Origin: Isoptericola sediminis
GTDB taxonomy: Bacteria > Actinomycetota > Actinomycetes > Actinomycetales > Cellulomonadaceae
Assembly: GCF_013085345.1 (NCBI RefSeq)
Contig: NZ_JABFAJ010000015.1
Location: 62,001 to 126,000, forward strand
DNA length: 64,000 nt
Direction of reading: 5' to 3'
Both the position numbers and the translations under genes were made by a program. The notes under the pieces are model-generated. The model saw only the letters and a program-made list of their open reading frames with translations. It was not told the origin of the DNA and did no database searches. The stretch's first letter is position 1, and every line of letters starts with the position of its first letter. This document shows positions 27,572-35,531 of this stretch, piece after piece.

Positions 27572-28909
27572 GTGCGATGGTTGACCCGGGCGCTGATGAG
27601 TGCCACCTTCTCCTCCCTTCGCTACCCGAACTACCGCCTGTGGTTCGGCGCTGCCCTCATCGCCAACGTGGGCACCTGGATGCAGCGCATCGCCCAGGAC
27701 TGGCTGGTGCTCACCGACCTCACCGACGACTCCGGCGTCGCCGTCGGCATCACCACCGCCCTGCAGTTCCTGCCGTTCCTGCTGATCGGCCCCTGGACCG
27801 GGCTGCTCGCCGACCGGCTGCCCCGCCGGCAGCTCCTCATGGCCACCCAGGGCGCGATGGGCGTCCTGGCCCTCGGCCTCGGAGTCCTCGTGCTGTCCGG
27901 TGCGGCCGAGCTCTGGCACGTCTACGCCTTCGCGCTCGGCCTCGGGGTCGCGACCGCCTTCGACAACCCCGTGCGCCAGGCCTTCGTCGCCGAGCTCGTG
28001 CCCCCGGAGCGGCTGTCCAACGCCGTCGGCCTCAACAGCGCGTCCTTCAACGCCGCCCGACTGGTCGGACCGGGCGTCGCCGGCCTGCTCATCGCCGCCG
28101 TCGGCTCCGGCTGGGTGTTCGTCATCAACGGCCTGACCTTCGCCGCCACGATCGCGGCCGTGGCGCTCATGCGCCCCGCCGCCATGTGGGTCAAGGACCG
28201 GGCACCGCGCGGCAAGGGGCAGATCCTCGAGGGCCTGCGGTACGTGCGGGGACGCTCCGACATCGTCGTGATCATGGTGGTCATGGCCGTCGTGTCCACG
28301 TTCGGCCTCAACTTCCAGCTCACCAGCGCGATGATGGCGCGCGTCGAGTTCGAACGCGGTGCCGGCGAGTTCGGGCTGCTCGGCTCGGTGCTGGCGATCG
28401 GGTCGCTGACCGGCGCGCTGCTCGCCGCGCGGCGCGAGCGCCCGCGCGTGCGGCTGGTGATCGGGGCCGCGGCCGCGTTTGGGGTCGCCACCGCCGTCAA
28501 CGCCCTGATGCCGACCTACTGGCTCTACGTCGTCACGACCATCCCGGTCGGCCTGTCCGCGCTGACGATGATGACCGCGGCCAACTCCACCATCCAGACC
28601 TCGATCGACCCGGTGATGCGCGGGCGGGTCATGGCCCTCTACATGATGGTGTTCCTCGGCTCCACGCCGATCGGCGCACCCGTCGTCGGCTGGATCGGGG
28701 AGGCGTTCGGGCCGCGCTGGTCGATCCTCGTCGGGTCGATCACCACCCTCGCCGTGGCGCTCGCGGCCACCGTCTGGGCGATGCGGTCCTGGCGCGTCAC
28801 GGTGCGCTACCGGCTGCTGCGCCGACCGCACCTCGAGGTCGTCTATCTCGACCCGCCGGTCCCGGCCGGGGACGAGCCGGTCCCGGCGGAGCAGGTCCGG
28901 CCAGCCTGA
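27572..28909 (+). CDS. MFS transporter
   Basis: A 445-residue membrane protein with about 12 hydrophobic segments. It starts VRWLTRALMSATFSSLRYPN, then RLWFGAALIANVGTWMQRIAQDWLV, and has the MFS motif GLLADRLPRRQLL between segments 2 and 3. The pattern is that of DHA3-type exporters (the EmrB/MefE neighbourhood of enterobactin-exporter-like proteins). The GTG at 27572 follows TACATC (27561-27566) by five bases, which fits a leaderless mRNA; the ATG at 27596 is the alternative. The substrate is unknown. Confidence 0.85.
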   Translation: MRWLTRALMSATFSSLRYPNYRLWFGAALIANVGTWMQRIAQDWLVLTDLTDDSGVAVGITTALQFLPFLLIGPWTGLLADRLPRRQLLMATQGAMGVLALGLGVLVLSGAAELWHVYAFALGLGVATAFDNPVRQAFVAELVPPERLSNAVGLNSASFNAARLVGPGVAGLLIAAVGSGWVFVINGLTFAATIAAVALMRPAAMWVKDRAPRGKGQILEGLRYVRGRSDIVVIMVVMAVVSTFGLNFQLTSAMMARVEFERGAGEFGLLGSVLAIGSLTGALLAARRERPRVRLVIGAAAAFGVATAVNALMPTYWLYVVTTIPVGLSALTMMTAANSTIQTSIDPVMRGRVMALYMMVFLGSTPIGAPVVGWIGEAFGPRWSILVGSITTLAVALAATVWAMRSWRVTVRYRLLRRPHLEVVYLDPPVPAGDEPVPAEQVRPA

Positions 28910-28952
28910 CCCTCGGGCGCGGCGGCCGTGCTCGCCGCCCCCGTCAGCCTCG

Positions 28953-30080
28953 TCAGCCGAGCCGGTCGACCACGTAGGTGATGCACTCCGTGAGCGCCGC
29001 GACGTCGTCCGGGTCCACCGCGGGGAACATGCCGACGCGCAGCTGGTTACGGCCCAGCTTGCGGTAGGGGAAGACGTCGAGGATCCCGTGGTCGCGGAGC
29101 ACTCCGACGACGGCCCCGGCGTCGACCGACGGGTCCAGGTCGATCGTGCCCACCACGGGGGAGCGCTCCGCCGGGTCGGCGACGAAGGGTGTCGCCCACG
29201 GGGTCGCCGCCGCCCAGCCGTACAGGACCTGCGCCGAGCGCTCGCAGCGGCGCACGGACCAGTCCAGCCCGCCGTGCTCGAGCAGCCACTCGACCTGGTC
29301 GGCCAGCATGACCAGGGTCCCGACGGCGGGGGTGTTCAGCGTCTGGTCCTGGCGGGAGTTCTCCAGCGCCGTGGTCAGCGACAGGAACTCCGGCACCCAC
29401 CGGCCGTCGCCGGACGACTCCACCTCCCGGGCGCGCTCCACGGCCGCCGGGGAGCACAGCGCCAGCCACAGGCCGCCGTCGGCGGCGAAGGCCTTCTGCG
29501 GGCCGAAGTAGTAGACGTCGGTCTCGTGCAGGTCGACCGGCAGCGCGCCCGCACCCGAGGTCGCGTCGGTCAGCAGGAGCTGGTCGGGGCCGCCCGGGCG
29601 GCGCACGGGGGCGACCGCCCCGGTCGAGGTCTCGTTGTGCGGGGTGGCGTAGACGTCCACGGCGTCCGACGGCGTCAGGTGGGCCACCGTCCCGGGTGCG
29701 GCCTCGACCACCTCGGGGTCGGCGAGGAAGGGTGCCCGGGCGGTGGCGGCGGCGAACTTGGCCCCGAACTCCCCGAACACGGCGTGCTGGGCCCTCTGCC
29801 GGACGAGGGACGCCGTGGCGACCTCCCAGAAGGCGGTCGAGCCGCCGTTGCCGAGGGCCACCTCGTACCCCGCGGGCAGGTCGAACAGCTCGGTCAGGCC
29901 CGAGCGCACCCGGTGCACCAGATCCTTGACCGGCGCCTGCCGGTGCGAGGTGCCCAGCACCGGGCGTGCCGGGTCGCCGGCCGCGACGAGGGCCTCGACC
30001 TGGCCCGTGCGCACCTTGGAGGGGCCGGAGCCGAAGCGGCCGTCGGAGGGCAGCATCGACGCGGGGATCTGGAGGGTCAT
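28953..30080 (-). CDS. serC: Phosphoserine aminotransferase
   Basis: A 375-residue PLP enzyme for serine (and pyridoxal) synthesis: 3-phosphohydroxypyruvate to phosphoserine. It begins with DGRFGSGPSKVR and has GTSHRQAPVKDLV, LGNGGSTAFWE, TDATSGAGALPVDL and YYFGPQKAFAADGG, where the Lys binds PLP; this is the actinobacterial SerC form. The ATG at 30080 is preceded by TAGTCT and six bases on the coding strand, so the message is probably leaderless. It diverges from ideR, and the two -10 boxes overlap. Confidence 0.95.
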   Translation of the reverse strand: MTLQIPASMLPSDGRFGSGPSKVRTGQVEALVAAGDPARPVLGTSHRQAPVKDLVHRVRSGLTELFDLPAGYEVALGNGGSTAFWEVATASLVRQRAQHAVFGEFGAKFAAATARAPFLADPEVVEAAPGTVAHLTPSDAVDVYATPHNETSTGAVAPVRRPGGPDQLLLTDATSGAGALPVDLHETDVYYFGPQKAFAADGGLWLALCSPAAVERAREVESSGDGRWVPEFLSLTTALENSRQDQTLNTPAVGTLVMLADQVEWLLEHGGLDWSVRRCERSAQVLYGWAAATPWATPFVADPAERSPVVGTIDLDPSVDAGAVVGVLRDHGILDVFPYRKLGRNQLRVGMFPAVDPDDVAALTECITYVVDRLG

Positions 30081-30119
30081 GCGAATAGACTAGGCCCGGG
30101 CCTCAAGACGGGAGCGGAC

Positions 30120-30821
30120 GTGACGGACCTGATCGACACCACCGAGATGTACCTGAAGACGATCTACGAGCTGGGTGAGGAAGGCATCACGCCGCTGCGC
30201 GCCCGGATCGCGGAACGTCTGGGGCACTCGGGCCCGACCGTCTCCCAGACGGTCGCGCGGATGGAGCGGGACGGTCTGGTCGTCGTCACCGGTGACCGGC
30301 ACCTCGAGCTGACCGCCGACGGTCAGGAGAAGGCCGTGCGGGTCATGCGCAAGCACCGTCTGGCCGAGCGTCTGCTCACCGACGTCATCAAGCTCGACTG
30401 GCCACAGGTGCACAACGAGGCCTGCCGGTGGGAGCACGTCATGAGCGACCTCGTCGAGCGTCGGCTGGTGACCCTGCTCGACCACCCGCACCACGACCCG
30501 TACGGCAACCCGATCCCGGGGCTGTCGGAGCTGGGGGAGCAGTACGAGGAGCTGCCGTTCCTCGAGGGCGTGCAGTCCCTGCCGCTGTACCTGGAGTCCG
30601 GGGCGGAGGCACCCGCGACGGTCGTGCTGCGCCGCATCGCCGAGCCGGTCCAGGTCGACGACGAGTTCCTCCTGCGGCTGTCCGACGCGGGCCTGTTCCC
30701 GGGCGCGAGCATCGAGGTGGAGCGCGCCGGCGACGACTTCGTCGTCCGGCTGGTCGACGGCGACGGCGCCCTGGAGCTGCCGGAGGAGCTGGCCAAGCAC
30801 CTCTTCGTCGCGGCCCGCTGA
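30120..30821 (+). CDS. ideR: Iron-dependent repressor, DtxR/IdeR family
   Basis: A 233-residue metal-sensing repressor of iron uptake genes. The N-terminal winged helix (ARIAERLGHSGPTVSQTVARMERDGLV) is followed by metal ligands that fall at the same numbers as in DtxR: Met10, His79, Glu83, His98, Cys102, Glu105 and His106. The C-terminal SH3-like domain is present. The GTG at 30120 has GGGAGC upstream, and a TAGACT -10 box lies at 30086-30091 in the gap shared with serC. The full ligand set supports a true Fe2+-type regulator rather than a manganese relative. Confidence 0.93.
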   Translation: MTDLIDTTEMYLKTIYELGEEGITPLRARIAERLGHSGPTVSQTVARMERDGLVVVTGDRHLELTADGQEKAVRVMRKHRLAERLLTDVIKLDWPQVHNEACRWEHVMSDLVERRLVTLLDHPHHDPYGNPIPGLSELGEQYEELPFLEGVQSLPLYLESGAEAPATVVLRRIAEPVQVDDEFLLRLSDAGLFPGASIEVERAGDDFVVRLVDGDGALELPEELAKHLFVAAR

Positions 30822-30851
30822 CGGGTCGACGCGGCGCTCCGGAAAAGAGGT

Positions 30852-30892
30852 GTGACCGGAGCGTGACATCGGCGGGGAGGTTCCGGTACGGT
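30852..30892 (+). promoter_or_regulatory. Promoter with paired GTGAC boxes ahead of riboswitch 1
   Basis: GTGACC (30852-30857) and GTGACA (30863-30868) form a direct repeat with an 11-bp period. GTGACA also works as the -35 box, with an 18-bp spacer to TACGGT (30887-30892). The same arrangement precedes riboswitch 2. Direct GTnAC repeats with this period resemble sites of the actinobacterial regulator MtrA, which controls wall hydrolases; that link is inference. Confidence 0.55.
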
Positions 30893-30933
30893 CGGACTCG
30901 CTCGCGCGGGTGTCCCGCGCGAGTACCGGGACG

Positions 30934-31106
30934 GCCGCCTAACCCTGTCACCGCCCTGGTTCCCACGGATGACCGCACGGCAGGGGCGGGGGACCCACGA
31001 TTCGGGCACCGGTGACGGTGTCCTCGGGGTGAAGTCCCACGGTTCGCACGGACCGCGGGGCCGGGTGTTTTCTCCCACCCGAACCCGACAGCTGACCTCG
31101 TAGGCG
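30934..31106 (+). ncRNA. c-di-AMP riboswitch (ydaO/yuaA type), copy 1
   Basis: The region shows the ydaO signature in order: CCGCCTAACCCTG at the 5' side, CGGCAGGGGCGGGGGACCCA, CGGGGTGAAGTCC, a CGGGTG...CACCCGAACCCGACAG segment, and CTCGTAGGCG closing the first stem. It ends 17 bases before the GTG of an NlpC/P60 hydrolase. In actinobacteria this class turns down wall-hydrolase genes when c-di-AMP is high. The conserved parts match copy 2 almost base for base. Confidence 0.93.
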
Positions 31107-31122
31107 AACGGAGAGGTTGAAC

Positions 31123-31920
31123 GTGACTGCTCGCAGCATGCGCGGTAAGCACCGCGCCGCACGCCGCCCCATGATGGCGGCCCCGTCCGCGGCCGCAGGC
31201 CGTCGGGCTGCTGTGGTGGCGACCGCCGGTGGTCTCCTGGTCTCCACGATCGGTGGCGCGAGCGCCGCCCACGCGGCGCCGGTGGACGCGGACGCGGCCA
31301 AGAAGCTGAGCACCGTGGACCTGGGTGCGCTGACCGACCAGGCGCGCCAGGCGCTCGAGGCGGCCCCGGTGGTCACCGTCGACGCCGAGGCCAAGGTCCA
31401 GGTCGAGCGCGTGACGCCCACGATCGTCAAGCGGGCGGACATCAAGGCCGCGCCGGAGCCCGAGCCGGAGCCCGTGCGCGAGGCGGCGCCGTCGCGCTCC
31501 TCCGAGCGCGAGTCGCTCTCGAGCTCCTCGTCGTCCTCCTCGACGACGACGTCCTCCTCGGCCACCACGGCCGTGCCGGACTCCGCCGTCGGGTCGACCA
31601 TCGTCTCCATCGCCTCGCGCTACGTGGGTGTCCCCTACCTCTCCGGCGGCACCACGCCGGACGGCTTCGACTGCTCCGGGTTCACGCAGTATGTGTACGC
31701 CCAGGCCGGCATCTCGCTGCCGCGGTCGTCCTCGGACCAGCGCTACGCCGGCACCGTGGTCTCCCGCTCCGCCGCGCAGCCGGGCGACCTCATCTGGACG
31801 CCGGGCCACATCTCGATCTACGCGGGCGGCAACACGCAGATCGACTCCCCGCGCCCGGGCAAGACGATCCAGTTCCGGAACATCTGGCAGTCCAACCCGA
31901 CCTTCATCCGGGTCGGCTGA
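31123..31920 (+). CDS. Secreted NlpC/P60 peptidoglycan endopeptidase, copy 1
   Basis: A 265-residue protein with a long Arg-rich signal peptide ending near AHAAPV (about residue 50), a helical region, a Glu-Pro and Ser/Thr-rich linker (about 112-150) and a C-terminal NlpC/P60 domain. The catalytic Cys184 is in DGFDCSGF and His229 in PGHISIY. It cuts stem peptides of peptidoglycan in the wall. The GTG at 31123 lies six bases after GGAGAGG. A c-di-AMP riboswitch sits directly upstream. The protein is a close paralogue of the next gene. Confidence 0.92.
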   Translation: MTARSMRGKHRAARRPMMAAPSAAAGRRAAVVATAGGLLVSTIGGASAAHAAPVDADAAKKLSTVDLGALTDQARQALEAAPVVTVDAEAKVQVERVTPTIVKRADIKAAPEPEPEPVREAAPSRSSERESLSSSSSSSSTTTSSSATTAVPDSAVGSTIVSIASRYVGVPYLSGGTTPDGFDCSGFTQYVYAQAGISLPRSSSDQRYAGTVVSRSAAQPGDLIWTPGHISIYAGGNTQIDSPRPGKTIQFRNIWQSNPTFIRVG

Positions 31921-31939
31921 GACACCAGCACCTCGTACC

Positions 31940-31976
31940 GAGGGCCCTGTCGCGCGCAGAGCGCGGCAGGGCCCTC
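31940..31976 (+). terminator. Terminator hairpin after NlpC/P60 copy 1
   Basis: Arms GAGGGCCCTG and CAGGGCCCTC pair perfectly, with more GC pairing inside the loop. It lies 20 bp after the stop, and TCTGTC follows rather than a T-run. It separates the two riboswitch-hydrolase modules. Confidence 0.75.
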
Positions 31977-32089
31977 TGTCGCGCTCCGAGGTGCTCACGG
32001 GGGTTCTGGGCGCCGGACACCCCTCGAGGGACTCAGCGGGGGGTGCAGAGCGCTCTGCGGGGCCCCTCGGACGGGTATCACCGCAGATC

Positions 32090-32129
32090 GTGATCGAAAC
32101 GTGACATCGGGGCGTGTATCAGATACCGT
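32090..32129 (+). promoter_or_regulatory. Promoter with paired GTGA boxes ahead of riboswitch 2
   Basis: GTGATC (32090-32095) and GTGACA (32101-32106) repeat with an 11-bp period. GTGACA is followed after 17 bp by TACCGT (32124-32129). The block CGTGACATCGG is shared with the promoter of copy 1. Confidence 0.55.
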
Positions 32130-32167
32130 TCTCGCGTCCGGTGGAGCAGTCTGCCGGACCTCGACCG

Positions 32168-32334
32168 GACGCCGAGCCCTGCCGCCGGTCGGGAACCGAG
32201 ACCCTAGGCAGGGGCGGGGGACCCACTCTCGGGCACCGGACACGGTGTCCTCGGGGTGAAGTCCCACGGTTCGTCCGAACCGTGGGACCGGGTGATTTCT
32301 CCCACCCGAACCCGACAGCTGACTTCGTAGGCGG
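32168..32334 (+). ncRNA. c-di-AMP riboswitch (ydaO/yuaA type), copy 2
   Basis: The same ordered motifs as copy 1: GCCGAGCCCTG, GGCAGGGGCGGGGGACCCA, CGGGGTGAAGTCC, the CGGGTGATTTCTCCCACCCG element, CCGACAGCTGA and TTCGTAGGCG. The variable stem between the GGGGTGAA element and CGGGTG differs (CCCACGGTTC...GAACCGTGGG here), as expected for a non-conserved helix that still pairs. It ends 17 bases before the GTG of the second hydrolase. Confidence 0.93.
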
Positions 32335-32350
32335 ACAGGAGAGGGAAGAC

Positions 32351-33190
32351 GTGAACGCACGCACCACGACGCGCGGTCGGCACATGGCCGCCCGACGCCC
32401 CATCACCGCACCATCTGCAGCCGCGAGCCGTCGTGCTGCCGTGATGGCCACCGCCGGGGGTCTGCTGGTCTCCACGATCGGTGGCGCCACCGCCGCGCAC
32501 GCCGCGCCGGTGGACTCCGACGCGGCCAAGAAGCTGAGCACCGTGGACCTCGGTTCGCTGACCGACCAGGCCCGTGAGGCCCTGGAGTCCGCGCCCGTGG
32601 TCACCGTCGACTCGGGGGCCAAGCTCCAGGTCGAGCGCGTGACGCCGAAGATCGTCGAGCGCGCGGACATCAAGGCGGCGCCCGAGCCCGAGCCCGAGCC
32701 CGAGCCGGAGCCCGTGCGGGAGACGACCACCTCGCGTTCCGCCGAGCGGGAGCCCACGTCGACCTCGAGCTCGACGTCGTCCTCCTCGTCGAGCACGACC
32801 GAGAGCTCCAGCTCGACCTCCTCCGCGCCGACGGCCGACAGCTCGCGGGGTGCCCAGGTCGCGTCCATCGCGGCCCGCTACATCGGCACGCCGTACGTCG
32901 TCGGCGGCGCCTCGCCGTCCGGCTTCGACTGCTCCGGCCTGGTGACCTACGTGTACCAGCAGGTCGGCGTCTCGCTCCCGCACGGTTCGACGGCGCAGCT
33001 CGAAGCGCCCAACACGACCCGGATCTCGCAGTCGGAGGCGCAGCCGGGCGACCTCATCTGGTCCCCGGGGCACATCTCGATCTACATCGGCAACGGCCAG
33101 CAGATCGAGGCGACGCGTCCCGGCGGGTGGATCGTCCGTCAGTCCAGCCTGTGGCAGTCCAGCCCGACCTTCCTGCGGGTGACCGGCTGA
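32351..33190 (+). CDS. Secreted NlpC/P60 peptidoglycan endopeptidase, copy 2
   Basis: A 279-residue paralogue of the preceding hydrolase: same signal peptide (GGLLVSTIGGATAAHAAPV), same helical KKLSTVDLG region, a longer Glu-Pro repeat and Ser/Thr linker (about 115-165), then the NlpC/P60 domain with Cys194 in DCSGL and His241 in PGHISIY. The start is GTG at 32351 with GGAGAGGG upstream. The catalytic domains differ more than the N-terminal halves (for example GASPSGFDC versus GTTPDGFDC), which may mean different substrate preference. Confidence 0.92.
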   Translation: MNARTTTRGRHMAARRPITAPSAAASRRAAVMATAGGLLVSTIGGATAAHAAPVDSDAAKKLSTVDLGSLTDQAREALESAPVVTVDSGAKLQVERVTPKIVERADIKAAPEPEPEPEPEPVRETTTSRSAEREPTSTSSSTSSSSSSTTESSSSTSSAPTADSSRGAQVASIAARYIGTPYVVGGASPSGFDCSGLVTYVYQQVGVSLPHGSTAQLEAPNTTRISQSEAQPGDLIWSPGHISIYIGNGQQIEATRPGGWIVRQSSLWQSSPTFLRVTG

Positions 33191-33216
33191 CCGATCCCCC
33201 TTTCGTCCGCCCCGCC

Positions 33217-33245
33217 GCCCCGGCACTCCGCGTGAGTGCCGGGGC
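33217..33245 (+). terminator. Terminator hairpin after NlpC/P60 copy 2
   Basis: Arms GCCCCGGCACT and AGTGCCGGGGC pair perfectly around a 7-base loop, 27 bp after the stop. It is followed by GTCGTGCG, not a T-run. Confidence 0.7.
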
Positions 33246-33391
33246 GTCGTGCGTCCGGGGACGGCCCGGCCTGCGATCGCGCCACGCGGTGTCGCCGGGC
33301 AGCCTTTGCTGCGTCTTGCGGGGCGCTTTCGTTAGGCTTGAACCAGGCGGATGCCGGACGGCGAGGTCCGGACGCAGACGGGAGGCGCGAG

Positions 33392-34342
33392 ATGACACGT
33401 CCTGAGGTCGTCCTGGTGGGGGTCGACGGTTCCGACGCGAGCATGCACGCCCTGGACTGGGCCGCGGCGTACGCGGCACGCGTCGGGTGGAGCCTGCACG
33501 TCGTGTGCAGCTACTCGTTGCCGTCCTTCACGGCCGCCTCCCTGGACGGCGGCTACGCGGCCCTCGACGACACCGCGATCGCCGAGGGGGCCAAGGCCGT
33601 GCTGTCCGAGGCCACGGCCCGGGTCGAGGGGATCGGCGTCCCGGTCACGGGGACGGTCGCCACCGGGGACGCCGCCGGGGTGCTCGTCGAGATGTCCGCG
33701 GAGGCGTGCCTGGCCGTCGTGGGGACGCGCGGGCGCGGCGGATTCACGGAGCGTCTGCTGGGGACGGTGTCCTCGGCGCTGCCGGCCCACGCGCACTGCC
33801 CGACGGTGGTCGTGCCCTACCGGCAGGAGGTCGCCGAGACCGACGACCCGGAGCGGCGCGACGGCGACCGGATCCACGACGTGCGGCGGATCGTCGTCGG
33901 GGTCGACGGGTCGCCGACCGCGGAGATCGCGTTGCGGCACGCCGTCGAGCAGGCCGAGACCTGGGACGCCGAGCTCGTCGCCGTGGCCGGGGTCCCGCTG
34001 GGCAGCGGGGCCGGCGTGCTGGCGTGGCTGCCGTCCCAGATCGACCACGAGCAGATCCTCGACGACGTCAAGGCAGGTCTGGACGTCATCGTCGACCGGG
34101 TCGCGGCCGAGCACCCGGGGCTGAAGATCAAGCGCCACGTCCTCGACGGGTCCGGCGCCGAGCTCCTGACGGAGTTCTCGGGTGCGGCGGACCTCGTCGT
34201 GGTCGGGTCGCGGGGGCGGGGCGGGTTCCGCGGGCTGCTGCTCGGGTCGACGAGCCAGGCCGTGCTGCACCACTCCAAGTGCCCGGTGCTCGTGGTCACC
34301 CGCCGGTGCGACGAGGAGCTGCAGGCCGACTCCGCCGCCTGA
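33392..34342 (+). CDS. Universal stress protein, two Usp domains
   Basis: A 316-residue cytosolic protein made of two UspA domains. Each starts with a VGVDGS segment (near residues 9 and 165) and ends with the ATP-binding motif GTRGRGGFTERLLGTVS or GSRGRGGFRGLLLGSTS. ATP-binding tandem Usp proteins in actinobacteria help survival under energy or oxygen limitation. The ATG follows GGAGGCG by six bases. The gene stands alone; a 62-bp palindrome begins 7 bp after its stop. Confidence 0.92.
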   Translation: MTRPEVVLVGVDGSDASMHALDWAAAYAARVGWSLHVVCSYSLPSFTAASLDGGYAALDDTAIAEGAKAVLSEATARVEGIGVPVTGTVATGDAAGVLVEMSAEACLAVVGTRGRGGFTERLLGTVSSALPAHAHCPTVVVPYRQEVAETDDPERRDGDRIHDVRRIVVGVDGSPTAEIALRHAVEQAETWDAELVAVAGVPLGSGAGVLAWLPSQIDHEQILDDVKAGLDVIVDRVAAEHPGLKIKRHVLDGSGAELLTEFSGAADLVVVGSRGRGGFRGLLLGSTSQAVLHHSKCPVLVVTRRCDEELQADSAA

Positions 34343-34348
34343 CCTCCT

Positions 34349-34410
34349 GTTGTGGGCATGAAATCTGCAGCCCGACACGGGTCCGCGCCTGCAGATTCCA
34401 TGCCCACAAC
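34349..34410. repeat. 62-bp palindromic repeat, copy 2
   Basis: 22-bp arms with one mismatch (the right arm has ATTCCATG in place of ATTTCATG) around an 18-bp centre that can itself pair (CCCG...CGGG). It lies directly after the universal stress gene. Confidence 0.92.
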
Positions 34411-34465
34411 GCGGGGTTGTGGATGACGGGCCCGCGGCGGGGCACGGCTCTGCCACGGTCGTGGC

Positions 34466-35473
34466 GTGCTGCGAACCACGGCGGAGGGACCCACCCGTGA
34501 ACCGTTCCGCGTCGCCGACGCGCTCGCTCAGGGGGCGGACCCCGCCGCGCTGCGCCGGGTCGACCTCGACGCGCCGTTCCACGGCGTCCGCGCCCCTGCC
34601 GCGTCCGTCTCCGACCTCGAGGGACGGTGCCGGGCACTGATGGCCGTGCTGGACGACGGTGTCGTCTTCAGCCACGTCACGGCGCTGCGGCTGCTCGGGG
34701 TCGACGTGCCGTGGACCCTGCGGCACGAGGCGGGCGACGACGTGCCGCCGCACGTCGTCACCTCGCGCGCGGCGGACCGACCGCAGCGTCAGGACGTGGT
34801 CGCCCACCGGTCACGGCAGGAGCTCCTGGACACCATGGTGGTCCGGGGGCTCCCGGTCACCACGCCGGCGCAGACGTTCGTGCATGTCGCGGCCGGCCTC
34901 CGGGTGCCGGACGACGTCGTCGTGCTCGGTGACGCGATGATGCGGCACCGGCGCGAGCTCGTGCTGCCCGCGCAGCTGGCCGACCTCGCCGGACGGACGC
35001 GGAAGGTCAAGGGGATCGCCCAGGTCCGCGCCCAGGTCCCGCGGGTCCGACCCGGCACCGACTCGGTGATGGAGACGCGGACCCGCCTGCGGCTCACCGA
35101 CGCGGGCCTGCCGGAACCGCTGGTCAACGCCACCCTCCGGCTGGCCGACGGGACCTACGTCAAACGCTGCGACCTGCTGTATCCGGACCACCGCGTGATC
35201 GTCGAGTACGACGGCGACCAGCACCGCCGCGACCGCGCGCAGTGGCGCGACGACGTGAGGCGACGGCGGTGGACGGAGCGGCTCGGGTACACGGTCGTCG
35301 TGGTGGTCGGTGACGACTTCGTCGAGGCGCTCACGGCAGGGGCGGGGTCCGTCGTCGGGCGCGTGCGTGCACTGCTCGCCACGCCCGTGCCGCCGCTGCC
35401 GCCGGGGGCGCCGCGGACCGTGGTCGTCCCGTACGCGCCGCCACCCACGCCCCCCACCCCGTTGTGGGCATGA
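34466..35473 (+). CDS. DUF559/Vsr-like nuclease-fold protein
   Basis: A 335-residue protein common in actinobacteria. The C-terminal third has CDLLYPDHRVIVEYDGDQHR followed by RDDVRRRRWTERLGYTVVVV, the D...E...H layout of Vsr/DUF559 endonuclease-like domains. The N-terminal part (about 1-120) resembles the AbiEi-like region often joined to it. The function is not known. The GTG at 34466 has only a weak ribosome site. The stop codon TGA at 35471-35473 lies inside 62-bp palindrome copy 3, so the repeat ends this gene. Confidence 0.75.
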   Translation: MLRTTAEGPTREPFRVADALAQGADPAALRRVDLDAPFHGVRAPAASVSDLEGRCRALMAVLDDGVVFSHVTALRLLGVDVPWTLRHEAGDDVPPHVVTSRAADRPQRQDVVAHRSRQELLDTMVVRGLPVTTPAQTFVHVAAGLRVPDDVVVLGDAMMRHRRELVLPAQLADLAGRTRKVKGIAQVRAQVPRVRPGTDSVMETRTRLRLTDAGLPEPLVNATLRLADGTYVKRCDLLYPDHRVIVEYDGDQHRRDRAQWRDDVRRRRWTERLGYTVVVVVGDDFVEALTAGAGSVVGRVRALLATPVPPLPPGAPRTVVVPYAPPPTPPTPLWA

Positions 35474-35522
35474 AATCTGCAGCCGTCACCCCCGGCAGGC
35501 CTGCAGATTTCATGCCCACAGC
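35461..35522. repeat. 62-bp palindromic repeat, copy 3
   Basis: 22-bp arms, complementary except for one G-T pair near the outer end, around an 18-bp centre. It lies between convergent genes: it provides the stop codon of the DUF559-like gene and ends 10 bp before the stop of the ABC permease gene. Confidence 0.93.
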
Positions 35523-35531
35523 TGGCAGGGG

